A model generated the notes under the pieces. The model did not search any database. It saw nothing but the letters and a program-made list of their open reading frames with translations, and had not been told where the DNA came from. DNA of 64,000 nucleotides from Aldehydirespirator sp965220645. Its GTDB lineage: Bacteria > Actinomycetota > Acidimicrobiia > Acidimicrobiales > Aldehydirespiratoraceae. The DNA is taken from the NCBI GenBank assembly GCA_965220645.1, contig OZ244836.1, positions 3,100,001 to 3,164,000 on the forward strand, written 5' to 3'. Of this stretch, positions 8,105-16,400 are shown in pieces. Both the position numbers and the translations under genes were made by a program. The stretch's first letter is position 1. The number at the start of each line of letters is the position of its first letter.

Positions 8105-8147
8105 TGCGGATGTTGGACCTCACGGGTCGTCATCTGCATCAATTCCG
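8096..8147. repeat. AAATT-armed hairpin, copy 1
   Basis: Arms CGAAATTGATGC...GCATCAATTCCG enclose an inner GACC/GGTC stem. The hairpin lies between convergent genes and reads as the terminal Arg-Asn-TGA on both strands. Similar hairpins occur at 23790, 29323 and 53508 with different but complementary arm bases. A bidirectional terminator is one plausible role. Confidence 0.7.
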
Positions 8148-8831
8148 AGCCGGTCGGGACAGCAGGGTGCCGGTGACCAGGGCCAGCGTCGCCCAGGCCG
8201 CGGCCAGTCCGCCCAGCGAGGCCAGACGGAAACGCCACACCAGGTCGGTGGGCGCGTCGACGGGGTCGGGACTGCCGGGCAGGGCCACGAAGATCACCGC
8301 CAGCCCGGCGGCATAGAACGCGGCTGTCGCCCACGCCTTCGCCACCGGGGCCAGATCGACTCCCCGATGGAACCGCCACACGGCCCAGGTCAACAGGATC
8401 GAGAGAGCCAGCACCGCGAAGTAGAGCAGGGTGCGCTCGTTGACGGTGTCGGGGTCGCCGACTGCCGGCGGGTTGGCCGGATACTTCAGGAAGGGCACCA
8501 GTACCACGGCCACAAACCCGAAGAACCCCAGCCCAACCGAGGCCGCCAGAGGCGTGGACGCGGCCAGCCGGGGCCCCACCGCGGCGAGCACGACCGCGAA
8601 CATGACACCCAGGGCCAGCCCGAACACGACCAGCCCGATCGCCCCTCCGATCTCCTGCACGCCCCGCCCGAAGAGATCCTCGTGATGGGCGCCGCTGGTG
8701 GCGTGGCTGATGCTGTCCTCCAATGCGATGGCGTCCCGTATCGGTCCCCGACCGGCGGTTGCCGCGAACAGGGCCGACGCCACCCCGGCGGCCAGACCGG
8801 CCAGGCAGCCGACCCCGAGGATCCGCTTCAT
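8139..8831 (-). CDS. CbtA-like cobalt transporter membrane subunit
   Basis: 230 residues from ATG at 8831. The protein is a multi-pass membrane protein with roughly five to six hydrophobic segments, beginning RILGVGCLAGLAAGVASALF and ending in ATLALVTGTLL. CbtA is a predicted cobalt uptake component defined by co-occurrence with CbtB and often with B12 genes. The pairing with the CbtB-like gene 16 bases upstream supports the call. No cobalamin riboswitch was recognised in the short upstream region, so regulation is unclear. Confidence 0.75.
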   Translation of the reverse strand: MKRILGVGCLAGLAAGVASALFAATAGRGPIRDAIALEDSISHATSGAHHEDLFGRGVQEIGGAIGLVVFGLALGVMFAVVLAAVGPRLAASTPLAASVGLGFFGFVAVVLVPFLKYPANPPAVGDPDTVNERTLLYFAVLALSILLTWAVWRFHRGVDLAPVAKAWATAAFYAAGLAVIFVALPGSPDPVDAPTDLVWRFRLASLGGLAAAWATLALVTGTLLSRPARN

Positions 8832-8847
8832 GGAGCGGGCCGTGCGC

Positions 8848-9051
8848 TCAGTGGCAGGGGACGCCCGCGAAGTGACGGCCGTCGTGGAAGAACTCGTGGA
8901 GCGTCCCGGCGACATGGCTGAGCACGACGCCGTTCTCGAGCATCACGAAGTAGGAGGCCACCGCAGCGAGCGCGACGAGCGCCCAGGCCCATACCGGGAC
9001 GTCAACCTCTGGAATGGCTGGCGCGACGGAGGGAAGGGCGTGCGTTTCCAT
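8848..9051 (-). CDS. CbtB-like small membrane subunit
   Basis: 67 residues from ATG at 9051. A single transmembrane helix (VWAWALVALAAVASYFVML) is followed by a short His-rich tail, HVAGTLHEFFHDGRHFAGVPCH, the C-terminal signature of CbtB proteins and a likely metal-binding segment. CbtB pairs with CbtA as a putative cobalt transporter. The 82-base gap upstream contains a GC-rich stretch on the coding strand and no recognisable B12 box. Confidence 0.8.
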   Translation of the reverse strand: METHALPSVAPAIPEVDVPVWAWALVALAAVASYFVMLENGVVLSHVAGTLHEFFHDGRHFAGVPCH

Positions 9052-9133
9052 GAGTTCAGTGTCGCACAAGACAGGAGCCGCTACCAATACCGCCGCCGGC
9101 GACGGCGACGGCGACCCGTGGCTGTCGGGCTCA

Positions 9134-10582
9134 TCAAGACTCCCGTGTACCCGTGGATAGCAGGGCCTCGCCGGCAAGGTCCGTAGATGCCCAAGACTCG
9201 TCGAACCCGCAGCGCAGCCGCGTGGCGGGGTCATCGACTTGGGCCGGTTGAAGATCCCACAGCAGTGCGGGTCGGGTGCCGTGCCAGCGCACCGAATACG
9301 ACAGCACGCCGTGGCGGGTCACCAGCGAACGGGCGTCGATGGAGGCTCCCCTCCACGCTTCGGGCGGTGCGGGCAGCATCACGAGATGATCGGCGGCCTC
9401 AGCGACCAGGCAATCCAGCAAGGCCTCGGCTCCGGCGAGGCCGTCACCGCCGAACGCGACGCCGTCCCGGACGGCGGCCGTGAGGCTGTCGCCGGTCACA
9501 ACTGTTCGCGGCATCGAGGCCGGCGCAGGCGTCCTGGCCAGCAGGCGGCGAGCGTCGCGGGCCGCCGCGGGCGCCTCCGTTTCCAGGACGGCAGCCACCT
9601 GTTCCAGCGTGAGCGGATCGAGGCATTCGCCCGCGGCCGCAGCCAGAGGACCGGCCAGGTCTGCCAGTCCCGAGGCCCGACCGGTTCGCAGCCGGCGCGA
9701 TGCCAGGGCCCGCAGCGCCGCGGTGGCCGAAGTCGACGGCAGCAGTGAGCGTTCGGCCGCGCCTACCAGCGCCACCCTGGCCCTGTCGGCCTCATCGGGC
9801 AGGCCCACCCGGTCGAGCACAACCGCGGCCCGTGCCACCGCCGCGGGCTCCGAACAGCCCGCAACCAGGATCGACGCTGCGATCCCCCGCCGCCAGGCCC
9901 GCACGGCAGTGTCGTCGGGCAGTTCCACCGAAGCAGCCCGCTCCACCACAGCCCGCCAGCCGGCCGCGATCTCCTCCGGTGAGCTGCCGGCCACCGGATC
10001 GCCCGCAACATCGACGGTTACCCGCAACGGCACCTGAGGAGCCAGCGGGACGACCGCCGCGGCCGCGGCCAGCCCATCACGGCTTCGGGCCTCGCAATCC
10101 CCCGCGGGTGGCTCGGCCCGCACGGCCCGCCATACCTCACCGTCGTCGACAGCTGCCGCCCCTCCCGGTGCACGTGGAAGGCTCACCGCGACCTGACCAT
10201 CGACCAGCAGCCGCGATCCCTTCACCGCGGCGGTGTTGATCGACCCGGTCACACCGACGGCCAGACTCACCGGCATGGGCGTGTCGTTCATGAACTCCAG
10301 CACCACCGCCCGGCCTCCCGTGTCGCGCCCCGCCCCGGCCCTCAGCACCACATCGCCGCCGGGCACTCTCATGTGCGTCGCGGTGACCGGCATGTCGTCG
10401 ATCAGATGGGCGCGCACCGCCGTCTCCTCTGCCGCGACATGCCAGCGATCCTCGGCTCCCACGGCCCAGCCCACTCGCCACCCAGCGCCGACCGGAGCCA
10501 CCGTTCCCGACCGGTCCACCGCGGCCACCGGCCCGTCGAGGTCTCCGAGCAGCTCCTCTAGCCGAGAGTCCTGCGACGTCAC
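9134..10582 (-). CDS. Uncharacterised protein, possibly six-hairpin glycosidase-like
   Basis: 482 residues, Ala/Val-rich, no signal peptide. The N-terminal half looks beta-rich (VGWAVGAEDRWHVAAEETAV, ADVVL-type strands); the C-terminal half is helical with a late WRGASIDARSLVTRHGVLSYSVRWH segment and ALLWDL. That layout recalls proteins with a beta-sandwich followed by an alpha-toroid, such as glycoside hydrolase relatives, but I see no convincing acid pair, so no activity is claimed. Its ATG overlaps the gpsA stop by four bases (ATGA), indicating one operon with gpsA. Confidence 0.6.
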   Translation of the reverse strand: MTSQDSRLEELLGDLDGPVAAVDRSGTVAPVGAGWRVGWAVGAEDRWHVAAEETAVRAHLIDDMPVTATHMRVPGGDVVLRAGAGRDTGGRAVVLEFMNDTPMPVSLAVGVTGSINTAAVKGSRLLVDGQVAVSLPRAPGGAAAVDDGEVWRAVRAEPPAGDCEARSRDGLAAAAAVVPLAPQVPLRVTVDVAGDPVAGSSPEEIAAGWRAVVERAASVELPDDTAVRAWRRGIAASILVAGCSEPAAVARAAVVLDRVGLPDEADRARVALVGAAERSLLPSTSATAALRALASRRLRTGRASGLADLAGPLAAAAGECLDPLTLEQVAAVLETEAPAAARDARRLLARTPAPASMPRTVVTGDSLTAAVRDGVAFGGDGLAGAEALLDCLVAEAADHLVMLPAPPEAWRGASIDARSLVTRHGVLSYSVRWHGTRPALLWDLQPAQVDDPATRLRCGFDESWASTDLAGEALLSTGTRES

Positions 10583-11583
10583 CGGCGGGCTTCGCTGGTG
10601 GGTGGCCGGTCGAGCAATGCTCGGTAGGCCGCGGTGGCGGGGCGGCCGTCCTCGATAACGGCCCGAACCTCCTCGGTGATCGGCATGACCACACCCAGCG
10701 AGCGGGCCAGCGACGCCACCACCGGGGTGGACTTCACGCCTTCGGCCACCTGGTCCATGGACGCCACGATCTCAGCGATGGACTCGCCCCGCCCCAGGCG
10801 CTCGCCCACATGGCGGTTGCGGCTCTGAGCGCTGACGCAGGTGGCCACAATGTCGCCGATCCCGGCCAGGCCCGCGAACGTCAACGGGTCTCCACCGAGA
10901 GCCACACCCAGACGGGTCACCTCGGCCAGGCCCCGCGTGATGAGCGCGGCCCGGGTGTTGTCTCCGGACCCCAGCCCATCCGAGATGCCGGCGGCCAGAG
11001 CGATCACGTTCTTCGTGGCGCCTGCGATCTCAGCCCCGACGACGTCGGTGTTGGTGTACACCCGGAAGTCGCCGGCGCAGAACGTGTCCCGCAGTTGGTC
11101 GGCCAGCGGCCCGTCGGCCGGTGCCATGGCCAGAACGGCCGCGGCGGCGTGCCCCGCCAAGATCTCCTTGGCCAGGTTCGGGCCCGTCAGCACCCCGACC
11201 GGGCAACCGGGGAGCTCGTCCGCCACCACCTCGGTCATTCGCTTGCGGGTGTGCGCTTCCAGGCCCTTGGTGAGCGACACGACCGGTGTCCGGTCGCCTA
11301 CGTGGGGACGCAGCAGCCGCAGCATTTCGCGGAACCCGTGGGAGGGCACGCCCATCACCACCGCTTCGGCACCGTCGACCGCCTCGCCGATGTCGGCGGT
11401 AGCCCGTAGATCAGGATGCAGCGTCCGGCCCGGCAGGTATCGGGGGTTCTCGCCGATCGAGTTGACAGCGTCGGCCACGGCCGGGTCGCGGGCGTACAGG
11501 ACCGTGGGGGCATTGTGAGCGCAGAGATGAGCGACAGTGGTGCCCCACGACCCGCCCCCGATCACCGAGACCCGGACGTTCAC
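10579..11583 (-). CDS. gpsA: NAD(P)-dependent glycerol-3-phosphate dehydrogenase
   Basis: 334 residues from GTG at 11583. GpsA reduces dihydroxyacetone phosphate to sn-glycerol 3-phosphate for phospholipid synthesis in the cytosol. The Rossmann motif VIGGGSWGTTVA is at residues 7-18; other family segments are NPRYLPG, VPSHGFREML, SLTKGLE, VLTGPNLAKEI, the catalytic-Lys region AGATKNVIALAAGISDGLG, the N(T)RAALITRG substrate loop, TFAGLAGIGDIVATC and GVKST. Length is typical. It is the promoter-proximal gene of a leftward operon with the 482-residue unknown and faces away from cofC. Confidence 0.95.
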   Translation of the reverse strand: MNVRVSVIGGGSWGTTVAHLCAHNAPTVLYARDPAVADAVNSIGENPRYLPGRTLHPDLRATADIGEAVDGAEAVVMGVPSHGFREMLRLLRPHVGDRTPVVSLTKGLEAHTRKRMTEVVADELPGCPVGVLTGPNLAKEILAGHAAAAVLAMAPADGPLADQLRDTFCAGDFRVYTNTDVVGAEIAGATKNVIALAAGISDGLGSGDNTRAALITRGLAEVTRLGVALGGDPLTFAGLAGIGDIVATCVSAQSRNRHVGERLGRGESIAEIVASMDQVAEGVKSTPVVASLARSLGVVMPITEEVRAVIEDGRPATAAYRALLDRPPTSEARR

Positions 11584-11594
11584 AACCGCAACCG

Positions 11595-11622
11595 TAGAGG
11601 CCGAGCGGATGGAGAGCGACTC
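11595..11622 (-). repeat. Terminal fragment of the dispersed inverted-repeat family
   Basis: TAGAGGCCGAGCGGATGGAG followed by AGCGACTC matches one end of the dispersed element seen in full at 18260-18393, with few differences. Only the end is recognisable here; it lies in the divergent gpsA/cofC gap. Confidence 0.5.
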
Positions 11623-11699
11623 AGAAGAAGGGCTCTGACGCGTTCGCGCTCGCTCATAGACTCGCCCCGATCATCGAACGGAACGCCCGGAGGCACCCG

Positions 11700-12326
11700 G
11701 TGGTATTGATGGAAGTCCCTAGCGAGCCCGCGACCGCGGTGATCGTGCCGATCCGCTCATTCGACGGAGCCCTGTCACGGCTCGCCAGCATCCTCGGCCA
11801 GCCCGGCTGCCGGGATCTGATGCGCGTGATGGCGAGCCGAGTGGTGGCCGCGGCCGACGGGCTGCCGGTACACGTGGTCACCGACGACGGCAATGTGGCC
11901 GCCTGGGCCGCCGGCTTGGGCGCGGCCGTCGTGCCCGCCGGTCGTCCCGGCCTGACCAGCGCAGTATCGGTGGCCGTCGATCACCTGGCCTCGGCGGGAT
12001 TCGAGCGCGCCGTGGTAGCCCACGCCGACCTGCCCTTGGCCCGCACCCTGCGGCCCGCGGTCGGCCCCGGGCTGACAATCGTGCCCGACCGGCAGCGAGA
12101 CGGCTCCAATGTCGTGTGTGTGCCCACCGCGGTCGGCTTCCGCTTCTCCTACGGTCCGGACTCCTTCAGCCGGCACGTGGCCGAGGCCGAGCGGCTGGGG
12201 CTGGCCGTGACGGTTGTGGAGGACGGCGCCCTGGCCGCGGACATCGACCACCCCGAGGACCTGCTGGCACTGCCCGCCGCAGACCGCCTCGCCCTGGGCC
12301 TCGATGGGCTCGCCGTCAGCCCGTGA
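11700..12326 (+). CDS. cofC: CofC-like 2-phospho-L-lactate/PEP guanylyltransferase
   Basis: 208 residues from GTG at 11700 with GGAGG about 7 bases upstream. CofC transfers GMP to phospholactate or phosphoenolpyruvate in coenzyme F420 synthesis. Visible family segments are AVIVPIRSFDGALSRLA near the N-terminus, VVAHADLPLARTL (the metal-binding nucleotidyltransferase motif), ADIDHPEDL near the C-terminus, and FRFSYGPDSFSRHV. It fits with four F420-type oxidoreductases in this window. The stop overlaps the deacetylase start (GTGA). Confidence 0.85.
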   Translation: MVLMEVPSEPATAVIVPIRSFDGALSRLASILGQPGCRDLMRVMASRVVAAADGLPVHVVTDDGNVAAWAAGLGAAVVPAGRPGLTSAVSVAVDHLASAGFERAVVAHADLPLARTLRPAVGPGLTIVPDRQRDGSNVVCVPTAVGFRFSYGPDSFSRHVAEAERLGLAVTVVEDGALAADIDHPEDLLALPAADRLALGLDGLAVSP

Positions 12327-13054
12327 CCACCGTCGATGTGGCCGTGCCCGCCCGGGCTCTCGCGATCGGCGCCCACCCCGACGACATCGAGTTCGGCTGC
12401 GGGGCGACGCTGGTCAAATGGGCCGACGCCGGCTGCGAGGTGAGCCTGCTGGTCTGCACCGACGGCTCCAAGGGAACCTGGGACGCCGACGCCGACATCG
12501 CGGCCCTGGTGGCCCGCCGCCAGCAGGAGCAGGCCGAGTCGGCCCGCCGACTCGGTGCCCGCGGCGAGGTGCGCTTCCTGGGCGAGGTGGACGGCGAGCT
12601 GGAGGTGACCATGGCTCTGCGCAGCCGGATGGCCAAGGTCATCCGGGAGCTGCGCCCCGATGTGGTGCTGGGGCACGACCCGTTCACGCGCTGGCGCCTC
12701 CATCCCGACCATCGGGCCGCCGGGTTCTTGTGCATGGACGCGCTGGTTGCGGCCCGCGACGCCCACTTCTTCCCCGAGCACGGCGTCCCCAACCATCGCC
12801 CGGCCGAGCTGCTGCTGTTCGAGTGCGAGGACCCCGATCACGTCGAGCAGGTGGCCGAGGCCCAGATCGAGGCCAAGGTGAGCGCCCTGCTGGCCCACGA
12901 AAGCCAGTACGTGAGCACCCACCGCATCGACCCGGAGGACGACGGCACCGGCAAGGCCGAGTTCCGGGCCAGCATCTTCGAGAAGTGCCGCGCCGCGGGG
13001 CGCAGGGCAGGCCTGACCTACGGCGAGGCATTCAAGCGCGTCGAGCGCGTTTAG
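12323..13054 (+). CDS. PIG-L family deacetylase
   Basis: 243 residues from GTG at 12323 (GTGA overlap with cofC). The zinc-dependent LmbE/PIG-L fold is marked by AIGAHPDDIEFGCGATL at residues 14-30 (His, Asp, Asp) and WRLHPDHRAAG (second metal His and catalytic region). Members remove acetyl groups from N-acetylglucosaminyl compounds, as MshB and Mca do in mycothiol metabolism. The mycothiol link is inference supported by the maleylpyruvate-isomerase-fold gene at 37370. The gene's TAG abuts a dispersed inverted-repeat element. Confidence 0.85.
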   Translation: MTTVDVAVPARALAIGAHPDDIEFGCGATLVKWADAGCEVSLLVCTDGSKGTWDADADIAALVARRQQEQAESARRLGARGEVRFLGEVDGELEVTMALRSRMAKVIRELRPDVVLGHDPFTRWRLHPDHRAAGFLCMDALVAARDAHFFPEHGVPNHRPAELLLFECEDPDHVEQVAEAQIEAKVSALLAHESQYVSTHRIDPEDDGTGKAEFRASIFEKCRAAGRRAGLTYGEAFKRVERV

Positions 13055-13138
13055 GGGCTGCGCGGATAGGTGAGACTCCGTCGGGTCGCAGCGGTGTCAT
13101 TCCCGCTCTTGTTCGCTGCGCTCACGGGCCGCTCGGGC
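13054..13138 (+). repeat. Dispersed inverted-repeat element, copy A (right-truncated)
   Basis: Starts GGGGCTGCGCGGATAGG directly after the deacetylase stop and contains the family core CCCGCTCTTGTTCGCTGCGC then TCACGGGCCGCTCGGG at 13102-13137. The right terminal repeat is missing. The core contains the same sequence into which the IS110 element has inserted at 47290. Confidence 0.75.
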
Positions 13139-13211
13139 ACGCGTCGGCCACGCGGGGCAGCAACTCCCGCAGCGTAGGGCGGCTGCGTCCAGGCGCTACC
13201 GTCGGCACGGC

Positions 13212-15659
13212 ATGAGCGACGCCATCGACCCCGCACGCGGTGCGCCGCCGGCACCCAAGGGACTCACGGCCGCCGAGGTCGAGCAGCGCAGGCGCGAGGG
13301 CCGCACCAACGACGTGCCCGACGCCCCGGTCCGCACCGTGGGCCAGATCGTGCGCAACAACGTGCTCACCCCGGTCAACGCCATCATCGGCTCGATGTTC
13401 GTGCTCATCATGGTGGCCGACTTCCCGGCCGACGCGCTGTTCGCCGGGGTGGTGGTGTCCAACAGCGTCATCGGCATCGCCCAGGAGCTGAAGGCCCGCC
13501 GCACGCTGCGCAAGCTGGCCGTGCTGTCGGCCCCCCGGGCCAGGGTGGTTCGCGACGCCCAGGCACTGGAGGTCGGCACCAGCGAGGTGGTGGCCGACGA
13601 CATTCTGGAGCTGCGGCCCGGCGACCAGGTAGTGGTGGACGGTGAGGTGGTGGCGGCCCGCGGCCTCGAGATCGACGAATCGCTGCTCACCGGCGAGAGC
13701 GACCCGGTCGACAAGGCCCCCGGCGACGGCGTGATGTCGGGGTCGTTCGTGAACGCCGGGGCCGGGTGGTACCGCGCCACTGCCATCGGCGCCGACTCCT
13801 ACGCGGCCCGGCTGTCGGGGGAAGCCCGCCGGTTCAAGCTGGCCGGCAGCGAGCTCAGGGGCGGCGTCAACGTCGTCCTGCGCCGCTTGACGTGGATCAT
13901 CCCGCTGGCCGCGGTGCTGCTGCTCGGGAGGCTGCTGGCCACCGAGGACCGCTGGCAGGAGGCGCTGCGGGGCACCGTCGCCGCCGCAGTGGCCATGGTG
14001 CCCGACGGGCTGGTGCTGCTGACCAGCCTGTCGTTCATCACCGGAGTGATCGCCCTGGCCCGGAGGCAGGCCCTGGCCCGCGAGCTCGCGTCGGTCGAGC
14101 TGCTGGCCAGAGTGGACACGCTGTGCCTCGACAAGACCGGGACGATCACAACCGGGGAGATCTCCTTCGAGCGGGTCGAGCCGCTGGGGTCGGTTACCGG
14201 CGCCGAGGCGACCGAGGCGCTGGCCTCGCTGGCGGCGGCCGACCCGGCTCCCAACGCCACCCTGGCCACCATCGTGGATGCGGTCGGTCGGCCGGCCGCC
14301 GGGTGGGAGCTCACCGGCATCGTGCCGTTCTCGTCGGCCCGCAAGTGGGCGGCGGCCAGTTTCGAGGGCCGGGGCACCTACCACCTGGGCGCGCCCGATG
14401 TGCTGCTGGGGACCGGCGACGCCAGCGACGCGGCCCGGTCCAAGGCTGCGGCCGCCTCCGCCGACGGCGAGCGGGTGCTGGTGGTGACCCGCTCCGGCAC
14501 GGCGCAGCCGCCCGGCGACGCCCTTCCCGATGACCGGGAGCCGCTGTGCCTGGTGCATCTCGGCGACACGCTGCGATCCGACGCACCCGAGATCTTCGCC
14601 TACTTCCGCGACCAGGGCGTCGACCTCAAGGTCATATCCGGCGACCATCCCGCCACCGTGGCCGCGGTGGCCCACCGGGCCGGCATCACCCGCAACCCAG
14701 ACGACCCCGGCGACCCCGGAGAACCCGGTGACGCCATGGCGTCGGGACGGCTGCACCCGCCCGCCCTCGACGCCCGCCGGCTTCCCACCGAGCCCGGCGC
14801 GCTGGCCGACATCCTGGAGTCCTCCACCGTGTTCGGGCGGGTCGACCCGCACCAGAAGCGGGCCATGGTCCACGCCCTCCAGTCCCGGGGTCGCACCGTG
14901 GCTATGACCGGCGACGGCGTCAACGACGTGCTCGCCCTCAAGGACGCAGACATGGGCATCGCCATGGGCACGGGATCGTCCGCGGCCCGCGCCGTGGCCC
15001 AGCTGGTGCTGCTGGACAACCGCTTCGCCACGTTGCCCCGGGTGCTGGCCGAGGGCCGCCGGGTGATCAACAACATCGAGCGGGTCGCCAACCTGTTCAT
15101 CACCAAGGCGGCCTACGCGGTGCTGCTCACCGTGCTGATCGGCGTGGCCGGCTCGCCGTTCCCGTTCCTGCCCCGCCATCTGACCCTGATCGGCACATTC
15201 TCGGTGGGCGTGCCCGGCTTCTTCCTGGCCCTGGCCCCCAACCACCGCCTCGTCAAGCCCGGCTTCCTCAGCCGCGTTCTGCGCTTCTCGCTGCCTGCGG
15301 GCACGGTGGCCGCGGCGGTGACTTTCGCGCTCTACGAGATCGTTCGCCGCCTCGACAATGTGAACCTCGATGAGGCCCGCACGGCGGCCACCATGACGCT
15401 GCTGGGCCTCGGCCTAGTGATCCTGCTGCTCATCAGCCGACCGCTGAGACCCTGGAAGGTGGGCCTCGCCGCCTCCATGGCCGCCTCCTACGGGGCGGCG
15501 ATGGCCTTGCCGGCCCTGCGAGAGTTCTTCCAACTCGACGCGCCGTCGCTGGGCGGGTGGCTGTGGGTGTTCGGCGCGGTCGTGGTCGGCGGCGTCGGGG
15601 CATGGCAGGCGGTCGATCTGAGGGAGAGGATCGCCGAGCGCCGCGGGGCCCTGACATGA
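13212..15659 (+). CDS. CtpE-like P-type cation ATPase
   Basis: 815 residues, integral membrane. All P-type signatures are present: actuator LLTGESDPVDK (about residue 158), phosphorylation site LCLDKTGTITTGE, and the hinge MTGDGVNDVLALKDADMGIAMGTGSSAA. The opening EVEQRRREGRTNDVP and VLTPVNAIIGSM closely resemble mycobacterial CtpE, a calcium-importing ATPase of about 800 residues. About ten hydrophobic segments, four of them after the hinge. Substrate is therefore inferred as Ca2+ or another divalent cation. The end of the gene (AERRGALT then TGA) is duplicated in a tandem repeat that leads into the next gene. Confidence 0.85.
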   Translation: MSDAIDPARGAPPAPKGLTAAEVEQRRREGRTNDVPDAPVRTVGQIVRNNVLTPVNAIIGSMFVLIMVADFPADALFAGVVVSNSVIGIAQELKARRTLRKLAVLSAPRARVVRDAQALEVGTSEVVADDILELRPGDQVVVDGEVVAARGLEIDESLLTGESDPVDKAPGDGVMSGSFVNAGAGWYRATAIGADSYAARLSGEARRFKLAGSELRGGVNVVLRRLTWIIPLAAVLLLGRLLATEDRWQEALRGTVAAAVAMVPDGLVLLTSLSFITGVIALARRQALARELASVELLARVDTLCLDKTGTITTGEISFERVEPLGSVTGAEATEALASLAAADPAPNATLATIVDAVGRPAAGWELTGIVPFSSARKWAAASFEGRGTYHLGAPDVLLGTGDASDAARSKAAAASADGERVLVVTRSGTAQPPGDALPDDREPLCLVHLGDTLRSDAPEIFAYFRDQGVDLKVISGDHPATVAAVAHRAGITRNPDDPGDPGEPGDAMASGRLHPPALDARRLPTEPGALADILESSTVFGRVDPHQKRAMVHALQSRGRTVAMTGDGVNDVLALKDADMGIAMGTGSSAARAVAQLVLLDNRFATLPRVLAEGRRVINNIERVANLFITKAAYAVLLTVLIGVAGSPFPFLPRHLTLIGTFSVGVPGFFLALAPNHRLVKPGFLSRVLRFSLPAGTVAAAVTFALYEIVRRLDNVNLDEARTAATMTLLGLGLVILLLISRPLRPWKVGLAASMAASYGAAMALPALREFFQLDAPSLGGWLWVFGAVVVGGVGAWQAVDLRERIAERRGALT

Positions 15660-15748
15660 GCCGCGATGTCGCCGAGCGCCGCGGGGCCCTGACATGAGCC
15701 GCGATGTCGCCGAGCGCCGCGTCGGGGCAGCGACATGAGCCGCGATGT
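15632..15748 (+). repeat. Tandem repeat joining ATPase tail and SDR start (38-bp units)
   Basis: Two exact 38-base units (15632-15669, 15670-15707) and a third diverged unit cover the last codons of the ATPase plus the first 14 bases of the SDR gene (ATGAGCCGCGATGT). They create mini-ORFs MSRDVAERRGALT (15656-15697) and MSRDVAERRVGAAT (15694-15738). Each stop overlaps the following ATG, so ATGA coupling passes from the ATPase through both mini-ORFs to the SDR at 15735. Confidence 0.9.
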
Positions 15749-16400
15749 TCTGGTCGTCGGCGGGGGCGACCCCGGGGCCGCGCTGGCTGCTGAGCTGTCG
15801 GGCGACGTGCTGGTGGTCGATCCGGAGCCCGGCGACATCGACGACGGCTTCGTGGACCGCCTGGCCCGCACCGACGGCTCTGCGGTCGACGGCCTCGACC
15901 TAGTGGTGCACGCCCTGTACCCGGCCGCGAGCCGAACCCCGGCCCGCATCGAGGAGATGAGCACCGACGACTGGGCCGCGGCCTGCGACGATCCGCTGGA
16001 GGCGGCCATCCGCCTGGCCCGGGGCGCGCACCGTCATCTGGCCGCCCGGCACGGAACGATCGTGTTCTGCGTGCCGCTGATCGGCGCGGCCGGCGCGGCG
16101 AGCCTCGTGGCTCTGGCCGGGCTGGCCGAGGGGCTGCGGATCCTGGCCCGGTCACTGGCCCGGGGCTGGGGCGCCGACGGGATCCGGGCCCACGCGGTGA
16201 CCCTGCACCCTTCGATGTTCCTTGCGCCCGAGCACGCAGCCGCGGCCGCCGAGTCCACCGCCCTGCACGACCCCGCGCTGGGCCGCCTGCCGTCGACGGC
16301 CGAGATCGCCGCCGTGATCGACGCCCTGGCCGACACCAAGGCCGCTGGCCTCACCGGCGCGTCGCTGGTGATGGACGGCGGCACCTGGATGGCCGGATGA
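15735..16400 (+). CDS. SDR-fold protein lacking the catalytic Tyr/Lys
   Basis: 221 residues. A short-chain dehydrogenase fold is indicated by the N-terminal VLVVGGGDPGAALAAEL, the C-terminal LTGASLVMDGGTWM, and IRAHAVTLHPSMF in place of the usual IRVNxIxPG. Where the family has Ser and YxxxK, this protein has GAAGAASLVALAGLAEGLR, with no Tyr or Lys. It is immediately followed, with an ATGA overlap, by an SDR that keeps YATVK. This suggests a non-catalytic partner of a hetero-oligomeric dehydrogenase, as in BbsC/BbsD; the partnership is inference. Start ATG at 15735 is the only start of the tandem repeat in frame with this protein. Confidence 0.75.
   Translation: MSRDVLVVGGGDPGAALAAELSGDVLVVDPEPGDIDDGFVDRLARTDGSAVDGLDLVVHALYPAASRTPARIEEMSTDDWAAACDDPLEAAIRLARGAHRHLAARHGTIVFCVPLIGAAGAASLVALAGLAEGLRILARSLARGWGADGIRAHAVTLHPSMFLAPEHAAAAAESTALHDPALGRLPSTAEIAAVIDALADTKAAGLTGASLVMDGGTWMAG

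Noticed and set aside
9052..9133. Cobalamin riboswitch ahead of the CbtB-like gene
   Set aside because: Only 82 bases are available and no B12 box was recognised; a covariance search would settle it.
13122..15245. 707-codon open frame on the minus strand opposite the P-type ATPase
   Set aside because: Low-complexity His/Gly/Gln-rich translation; the plus strand has full P-type ATPase signatures.
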